This document shows, piece after piece, positions 6,709-10,285 of a stretch of DNA of 10,285 nt. A program made the translations under genes and the position numbers. The stretch is from a bacterium. GTDB taxonomy: Bacteria > SZUA-79 > Acidulodesulfobacterales > Acidulodesulfobacteraceae. The first letter of the stretch is position 1; every line of letters begins with the position of its first letter. The stretch lies in NCBI GenBank assembly GCA_021806125.1, contig JAJZYC010000043.1:1-10285 (forward strand), read 5' to 3'. Below the pieces are notes generated by a model. The model made no database searches. It saw nothing but the letters and a program-made list of their open reading frames with translations, and was not told where the DNA came from.

Positions 6709-6794
6709 GCCGAAGTGGTGGAACTGGTAGACACACCATCTTAAGGGGGTGGCGGACAAAATCCGTGCCGGTTCGATTCCGGCCTTCGGCACCA
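6709..6794 (+). tRNA. tRNA-Leu with anticodon AAG, 3' CCA encoded
   Basis: A complete class II tRNA folds by eye. The acceptor stem GCCGAAG (6709-6715) pairs with CTTCGGC (6784-6790). The D stem is GTG/CAC (6718-6720 and 6732-6734). The anticodon stem CCATC/GGTGG (6736-6740 and 6748-6752) holds loop TTAAGGG, giving anticodon A6743-A6744-G6745. A long variable arm CGGA/TCCG (6753-6765) marks Leu/Ser/Tyr type. The T arm is GCCGG-TTCGATT-CCGGC (6767-6783), followed by discriminator A and encoded CCA (6792-6794). The T-x-A-G-G-G loop pattern and discriminator A fit Leu of the CUN codon box. AAG would decode CUU, and CUC if A34 is deaminated to inosine; bacteria usually use GAG here. No terminator follows: the HD-GYP stop codon begins one base after the CCA. 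Confidence 0.95.
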
Positions 6795-6795
6795 C

Positions 6796-7746
6796 CTATG
6801 AAACAGCCTTTTTATACATCAGCAGGATAAATTCTCTCAAAAAAGCCGTATTGTAAAGTTCCGAGTTTTGCTCCATCAGGTTTAATGCGTCGGATACGCT
6901 TAGTTTAATTCTGTAAGGCCTGTTTCTCGTAAGCGAATCGAATCTATTGGCAATAATTAAAATCTTTCCGTATGCCGAAATATCTTCTTCCATTTTGCCG
7001 AAAGGATAGCCAGAACCGTTAGAGGCTTCATGATGCTCTAATACTCCGTTGATTACGTTGCGGTTATCTATGCCGTTAGCCGTTAAAATTTCTTTTGAAT
7101 ATATCGGATGCTTCCGAATTTCATTAACTTCGCTTTCTGACAAGCCTTTTTTCGATAAAAGCTCCTTCGGGATTTTTAACTTTCCTATATCGTGGGTCAG
7201 TCCGGCGAGACCTACTTCATAAAGGGATATTTTGTTTGAAAAACCGAGCCTGTTTGCTAAAGCCATCGAATATATGCTGACGTTCATTCCGTGTCCGACC
7301 TCGTTGTAATCGTAACCCGAAAGATTTAAAAGATTCATAAAGCCGAATTCGCTCATCAATAAATATTCTATGGTAGTTTCAATAGATTTTTTAACGTTTT
7401 CCTGATTATCCCTAAGATTTCCGGTAGTTATAACATATTCGGCGTAAACCTTGGAATATATATAAATTTTTACGGCTTTTTCTTCAAAATTGGTATCGGG
7501 CGATTTTATAATAGTTTCGATGTGTTCGAGGATATCGTTGTCGTATTTATCTTTGTCTTTCGTCTCGATATAAAGATTATCGACGCCGTTGTTCTTAAGC
7601 CTTAAAGCATCGCTCTGGGAAAAAATAAGGGCTTTTGACCTGTATAAGATATAGTTTTCACCGGATTTTATATAGAGAGGGTAATCGGAATTTTTGCCGA
7701 AGATCAGACTTTCGATTATTATTGGAGTATATTGAGTTTTTTCCAT
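6796..7746 (-). CDS. HD-GYP domain protein, probable cyclic di-GMP phosphodiesterase or degenerate sensor
   Basis: HD-GYP proteins hydrolyse cyclic di-GMP using a two- or three-metal site. Here residues 21-60 (YPLYIKSGENYILYRSKAL onward) form the small N-terminal module often found before HD-GYP domains. Residues about 130-316 form the HD-GYP domain: His152, HD at 185-186 in THDIGKLKIP, His213, HHE at 238-240 and NGSGYP at 243-248. The motif normally read as A-D-x-F-D-A-L is ANRFDSLT (266-273), so the first Asp, which I take to be a metal ligand, is Asn267. RPYR follows as usual. The protein may therefore have reduced activity or act as a binding protein. The gene begins 21 bases after the end of the hydrolase gene on the same strand, so they probably form an operon. 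No good Shine-Dalgarno is seen. It converges with the tRNA at a one-base gap. Confidence 0.9.
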   Translation of the reverse strand: MEKTQYTPIIIESLIFGKNSDYPLYIKSGENYILYRSKALIFSQSDALRLKNNGVDNLYIETKDKDKYDNDILEHIETIIKSPDTNFEEKAVKIYIYSKVYAEYVITTGNLRDNQENVKKSIETTIEYLLMSEFGFMNLLNLSGYDYNEVGHGMNVSIYSMALANRLGFSNKISLYEVGLAGLTHDIGKLKIPKELLSKKGLSESEVNEIRKHPIYSKEILTANGIDNRNVINGVLEHHEASNGSGYPFGKMEEDISAYGKILIIANRFDSLTRNRPYRIKLSVSDALNLMEQNSELYNTAFLREFILLMYKKAVS

Positions 7747-7767
7747 CCCGTTTATTATTTTATATTT

Positions 7768-8433
7768 TCAAACAATTTCGCATTTTAGTCCTTTTTTACG
7801 AATGCCTTCCATGAACTCTTCAGCCTGTTTTTTTTCTCCGACTATGGTTCCATAATGCATAGGAATTGACGTGTCGGCCTTAATTTTCGAAGCGGCTTCG
7901 ATTGCTTCGGCTGGGGTCATAACGTATGTGCCGCTTACGGGAATGAAGAGCAAATCTATTTTTTCGTTTTCAAGGCTATCCATTTCGGGTATATGGTCGG
8001 TATCCCCCGTGTGATATATTTTGACGCCTTTAAAAGTGACTATAAAGCCGAGTTTTTTATCTTCTTTCGGATGATAGACCTTCCCGGGCTCCCTGAATTT
8101 ATTAATGTTATAAGCGGGAACGCCTTTAATATGCAAATCTTTAAAATCGATTGAGTCTCCCGGGCGTATAATAACGATTTTATTATCGTATAATCCGTCG
8201 ATTTCGTCGCCGGTCATTTCGTTCATAAATAAAACCGTAGAATCTTTAATAATCTTATGAATATCGTCGGGGGAAAAATGGTCGAAGTGTTCGTGCGATA
8301 TAAATATATAATCGGCCTTCGGTTCGTCCCCGTGCAATTTAAAAGGGTCGAAGTATATATTTATGCCGCCGCCTTTTACCAAAAAACTGTCGTGGCAGAA
8401 TCTTGTTATCTCAAGTCCTTTATAGCTAAACAT
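7768..8433 (-). CDS. Metallo-beta-lactamase-fold metal-dependent hydrolase (UlaG/UPF0173-like)
   Basis: This 221-residue cytoplasmic protein belongs to the Zn-dependent beta-lactamase fold superfamily, closest in style to the UlaG-like group (COG2220). The metal-binding motif HEHFDH is at 47-52. Further expected ligands are Asp144 in the HTGDTDH stretch (141-147) and His193 in PMHYGT. The fold strand IYFDPF (26-31) and the PVSGTYVMTPAEA block (165-177) are typical of this group. The substrate cannot be told from sequence. There is no signal peptide. The start is fixed by GGAGG (8439-8443 read on the minus strand), five bases upstream. The HD-GYP gene follows after 21 bases on the same strand and could be co-transcribed; no functional link between the two is evident. 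Confidence 0.9.
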   Translation of the reverse strand: MFSYKGLEITRFCHDSFLVKGGGINIYFDPFKLHGDEPKADYIFISHEHFDHFSPDDIHKIIKDSTVLFMNEMTGDEIDGLYDNKIVIIRPGDSIDFKDLHIKGVPAYNINKFREPGKVYHPKEDKKLGFIVTFKGVKIYHTGDTDHIPEMDSLENEKIDLLFIPVSGTYVMTPAEAIEAASKIKADTSIPMHYGTIVGEKKQAEEFMEGIRKKGLKCEIV

Positions 8434-8563
8434 ATAAGCCTCCGAATATAAATTGGATTAACCTTTTTATAATTTTATCACAATTTTTGCCTATTTGTTA
8501 AAATATTAAAAATATTTTGATATATTGAGGTATAATAATTTATATAAATATATATTGTAATTA

Positions 8564-8602
8564 TATGCGGTTGTCGTATATAATAATTTATTGTTATGCG
8601 GT
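8564..8602 (+). repeat. Direct repeat TATGCGGT x2, 31 bases apart, candidate operator
   Basis: TATGCGGT occurs at 8564-8571 and again at 8595-8602. The 31-base period is close to three DNA helical turns, so bound proteins would lie on the same face. The second copy overlaps the proposed -35 box of the secreted-protein gene. In an AT-rich gap the GCGG core stands out. No regulator is identified. Confidence 0.35.
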
Positions 8603-8618
8603 CTATTTATACTATTAT
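8591..8618 (+). promoter_or_regulatory. Candidate promoter of the secreted repeat protein
   Basis: TTGTTA (8591-8596, four of six) and TATTAT (8613-8618, five of six) are 16 bases apart. Transcription would begin near 8625, leaving a leader of about 30 bases that contains the GGGGTG ribosome binding site. Confidence 0.4.
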
Positions 8619-8654
8619 AGGTCGTTTTAATTTAAAACCTACGGGGTGAAAATT

Positions 8655-9482
8655 ATGAAAAACGTGAAAATTAAAAAAAGTTTACTATTTTTCGTTCCTC
8701 TCGCCGGAATATTTATTTTATTTTTAAGCGGATTAACGGCGTATTATTCTTCTCCTGCATATTCCGAGGGATATTACGGCGTAGGCGTTGCAACTCCTAA
8801 TTTTGCTTTCTCTTTCGGCAACGGCGTAAATGTCTATGAAGCTCCTATTTACGGCGGCTACATTTACGGATATAACGGTTATTATTACAGATGGTTGAAC
8901 GGCGGATGGGTTTATGCCAACGTATATGCCGGTCCATGGTATCCGGTAACCGCGGGGATTTATCTGCCTGGAATATTGGCTTTTGGTCCGCCTCCGCCAG
9001 TCGTGGCTTACCCGGGGTATTTTTCCTGGTGGAGAGGCAATATAGGTCCTTGGTACAGGGAAAATCATCCAGGCTGGTGGAGAAGACATAATATGTTTTT
9101 AGGAAATTACGGAACGTGGCGCTCCCATGTAAATAATTATTATAATAATCATCCTTATCAGAACTGGAGGATGAGGAGGCCTTTCGAACAAGGAGGTCCA
9201 GCTTTTAGAGGACAAAGGCAGATGCGGCCAAGAGGTCCTATGCAGCAGCAGGGTCCCGCTTTCAGAGGTCCTATGCAGCAGCAAGGTCCCGCTTTCAGAG
9301 GTCAGGGTCCAAGAGGTCCTATGCAGCAGCAAGGTCCCGCTTTCAGAGGTCAGGGTCCAAGAGGTCCTATGCAGCAGCAAGGTCCCGCTTTCAGAGGTCA
9401 GGGTCCAAGAGGTCCCGCACAGCAGGCGCGACACAGAGGACCTAACCATAAAGGCAGAGACCATAACGGCAACGGGCGTTAA
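8655..9482 (+). CDS. Secreted aromatic- and glycine-rich protein with tandem-repeat C-terminal tail, function unknown
   Basis: I do not recognise a family with confidence. From ATG 8655 the protein has 275 residues. This start has GGGGTG (8643-8648) six bases upstream; a GTG at 8646 overlaps that site and is less likely. Residues 1-37 look like a Sec signal peptide: basic start, hydrophobic core LLFFVPLAGIFILFLSGL, likely cut after AYS (35-37). Residues 38-175 are rich in Tyr, Trp, Gly and Asn (YGGYIYGYNGYYYRW, GGWVYANVYAGPWYP), with a proline run GPPPPVV (111-117), and contain no Cys. Residues about 194-252 are tandem copies of a GPMQQQGPAFRGQGPR-type unit, followed by a basic His/Gly/Arg end. 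The tail looks disordered and positively charged. It may be a cell-surface or extracellular matrix protein; that is inference from composition only. It stands alone, upstream of gap. Confidence 0.8.
   Translation: MKNVKIKKSLLFFVPLAGIFILFLSGLTAYYSSPAYSEGYYGVGVATPNFAFSFGNGVNVYEAPIYGGYIYGYNGYYYRWLNGGWVYANVYAGPWYPVTAGIYLPGILAFGPPPPVVAYPGYFSWWRGNIGPWYRENHPGWWRRHNMFLGNYGTWRSHVNNYYNNHPYQNWRMRRPFEQGGPAFRGQRQMRPRGPMQQQGPAFRGPMQQQGPAFRGQGPRGPMQQQGPAFRGQGPRGPMQQQGPAFRGQGPRGPAQQARHRGPNHKGRDHNGNGR
9234..9410 (+). repeat. In-frame 48-base tandem repeats in the secreted protein gene
   Basis: A shortened 33-base unit (9234-9266) is followed by three 48-base units (9267-9314, 9315-9362, 9363-9410) that appear identical by eye. 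Each encodes 16 residues of the form GPMQQQGPAFR-GQGPR. Degenerate copies precede them (GGPAFRGQ near 9195-9215). The near-identity at DNA level points to recent expansion, and the multiple-of-three length keeps the frame when copies are gained or lost. Confidence 0.9.
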
Positions 9483-9570
9483 AGCAATAAAATAAATAGA
9501 GAACACGGGTCATACCGAAATACGGTTTAATTGTAAAGTTCAATAATCAAATAAAGGGCAGGAGAGTTTT

Positions 9571-10285
9571 ATGGCAAATTTAAGGGTTGCGATAAACGGG
9601 TTCGGAAGGATAGGCAGAAACGTTTTTAGAATATTCCAGGGCATGATTGCCAAAGGAGAACGGGTTGAAATAGTCGCCATTAACGATATTACCAACCCGC
9701 AGGTGCTTGCCCATCTGCTTAAATACGATTCCGTTCACGGCAAAGCAGGTTTTTACGTTGGATACGATATAGACCATATAATTGCGGATAACAGGGAAAC
9801 TTTGATTACGGCGATAAAAGACCCGGCGGAACTTTTGTGGAAACATCTCGGCGTCGATTTAGTTATCGAATCTACCGGACTTTTTACCAAAAGAGGCGAT
9901 GCGGAAAAGCATCTGCACGCCGGAGCCAAAAAAGTTTTGATTTCTGCTCCTGCCCACGACCCCGACGCTACGATAGTGCTCGGAGTCAACGATAAAATTT
10001 ACGATAAAAATAAACACTTTATCGTGTCTATGGCTTCATGCACAACAAACTGCCTTGCTCCCGTGGCTAAAGTATTGCATGAAAATTTTACGATAGAAAA
10101 AGGCAACATGACTACCGCCCATTCTTACACTAACGACCAGAGGATATTGGATTTGCCGCATAAAGATTTAAGAAGGGCTAGAGCCGCTTCTTTGTCTATT
10201 ATTCCGACTACGACTGGCGCGGCAAAAGCCCTTTGCGAAGTACTGCCGGAACTTAAGGATAAACTGGACGGAATGTCTTTAAGGG
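9571..10285 (+). CDS. gap: Type I glyceraldehyde-3-phosphate dehydrogenase, N-terminal 238 residues, continues past the right edge
   Basis: This enzyme oxidises and phosphorylates glyceraldehyde 3-phosphate in glycolysis, or the reverse in gluconeogenesis. The N-terminus LRVAINGFGRIGRNVFR is the NAD-binding Rossmann signature, with Asp39 in INDIT and LLKYDSVHG following. The catalytic Cys157 lies in ASCTTNCLAP and the partner His184 in TTAHSYTNDQ. The substrate-binding stretch HKDLRRARAASLSIIPTTTGAAKA is intact. The residue three before the Cys is Met154 where many homologues have Asn (SNASC). The start is supported by AGGAG at 9560-9564, six bases before the ATG. It follows the secreted-protein gene by 88 bases without a clear terminator, the only structure being a weak 4-base-stem hairpin ACCG-AAATA-CGGT. 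About a third of the protein is missing beyond the edge; the part present has no frameshift. Confidence 0.96.
   Translation, partial: MANLRVAINGFGRIGRNVFRIFQGMIAKGERVEIVAINDITNPQVLAHLLKYDSVHGKAGFYVGYDIDHIIADNRETLITAIKDPAELLWKHLGVDLVIESTGLFTKRGDAEKHLHAGAKKVLISAPAHDPDATIVLGVNDKIYDKNKHFIVSMASCTTNCLAPVAKVLHENFTIEKGNMTTAHSYTNDQRILDLPHKDLRRARAASLSIIPTTTGAAKALCEVLPELKDKLDGMSLR

Larger units (their letters stand above)
8434..8654. promoter_or_regulatory. Divergent intergenic region between the hydrolase and secreted-protein genes
   Basis: This very AT-rich gap of about 220 bases should hold both divergent promoters. On the minus side the only clear element is the hydrolase Shine-Dalgarno at 8439-8443; I find no convincing -35/-10 pair. 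On the plus side TTGTTA (8591-8596) and TATTAT (8613-8618), spaced 16 bases, form a reasonable promoter. An 8-base direct repeat flanks and overlaps its -35 box. A further TATAAT (8531-8536) has no matching -35. No RNA gene or riboswitch is recognisable. Confidence 0.5.

Noticed and set aside
6741..6747. Anticodon read as TAA (a UUA-reading tRNA-Leu)
   Set aside because: Shifting the loop to CTTAAGG leaves mismatches in the anticodon stem; only loop TTAAGGG closes a five-pair stem, giving AAG.
2838..7746. Diguanylate cyclase and HD-GYP genes as one dedicated cyclic di-GMP system
   Set aside because: They lie on opposite strands, about 1.9 kb apart and separated by housekeeping genes, so only a loose functional link can be suggested.
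9234..9410. CRISPR-like array
   Set aside because: The units are contiguous with no unique spacers and are in frame within a coding gene.
9099..9506. A 135-residue minus-strand frame with tandem repeats
   Set aside because: It is the antisense shadow of the 48-base repeats in the secreted-protein gene and has no ribosome binding site or family resemblance.
9512..9527. Hairpin ACCG-AAATA-CGGT as a terminator after the secreted-protein gene
   Set aside because: The stem is only four pairs and no T-run follows, so termination is not supported.

Overview
The window is an AT-rich, gene-dense stretch of a Gram-negative bacterial chromosome. LpxK (lipid A synthesis) implies an outer membrane. The protein styles (multi-PAS diguanylate cyclase, HD-GYP protein, class-Ib aspartate aminotransferase, adjacent rpsT and holA) resemble deltaproteobacterial or related deep-branching lineages; I cannot place the organism more firmly by eye. 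Nearly everything is core chromosome. I see no insertion sequence, prophage, CRISPR array or defence island.

Layout. (1) Positions 1-2744, minus strand: an operon read from right to left, coaD, then an aspartate aminotransferase gene overlapping its end, then lpxK, which runs off the left edge. The lpxK frame is broken at a run of nine A residues and resumes intact in the -1 frame. (2) 2838-4907, plus: a four-PAS diguanylate cyclase with intact active and inhibitory sites. (3) 4995-6219: rpsT (plus) and holA (minus), convergent and overlapping by 14 bases. (4) 6275-6794, plus: secG followed by a tRNA-Leu whose anticodon reads AAG instead of the usual bacterial GAG. (5) 6796-8433, minus: a metallo-beta-lactamase-fold hydrolase gene, then an HD-GYP gene with one expected metal-binding Asp changed to Asn. 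(6) 8655-9482, plus: a secreted aromatic-rich protein with a Gly/Pro/Gln/Arg tandem-repeat tail. (7) 9571 to the right edge, plus: the first part of glyceraldehyde-3-phosphate dehydrogenase.

How the genes relate. coaD (coenzyme A), the aminotransferase, rpsT, holA, secG, the tRNA and gap are housekeeping. The diguanylate cyclase and the HD-GYP protein are a potential make-and-break (or sense) pair for cyclic di-GMP, but they are not in one operon. Translation signals are mixed. Several genes have good Shine-Dalgarno sites (aminotransferase, rpsT, hydrolase, secreted protein, gap). Others (diguanylate cyclase, secG, holA) have a promoter -10 box only 9-11 bases before the start codon and no Shine-Dalgarno, so they may be leaderless.

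The points most worth a second look are the lpxK slippery-site frameshift, the tRNA-Leu(AAG) in the secG-adjacent position, the possible leaderless promoters, and the HD-GYP Asp-to-Asn change. I found no convincing new multi-gene system.
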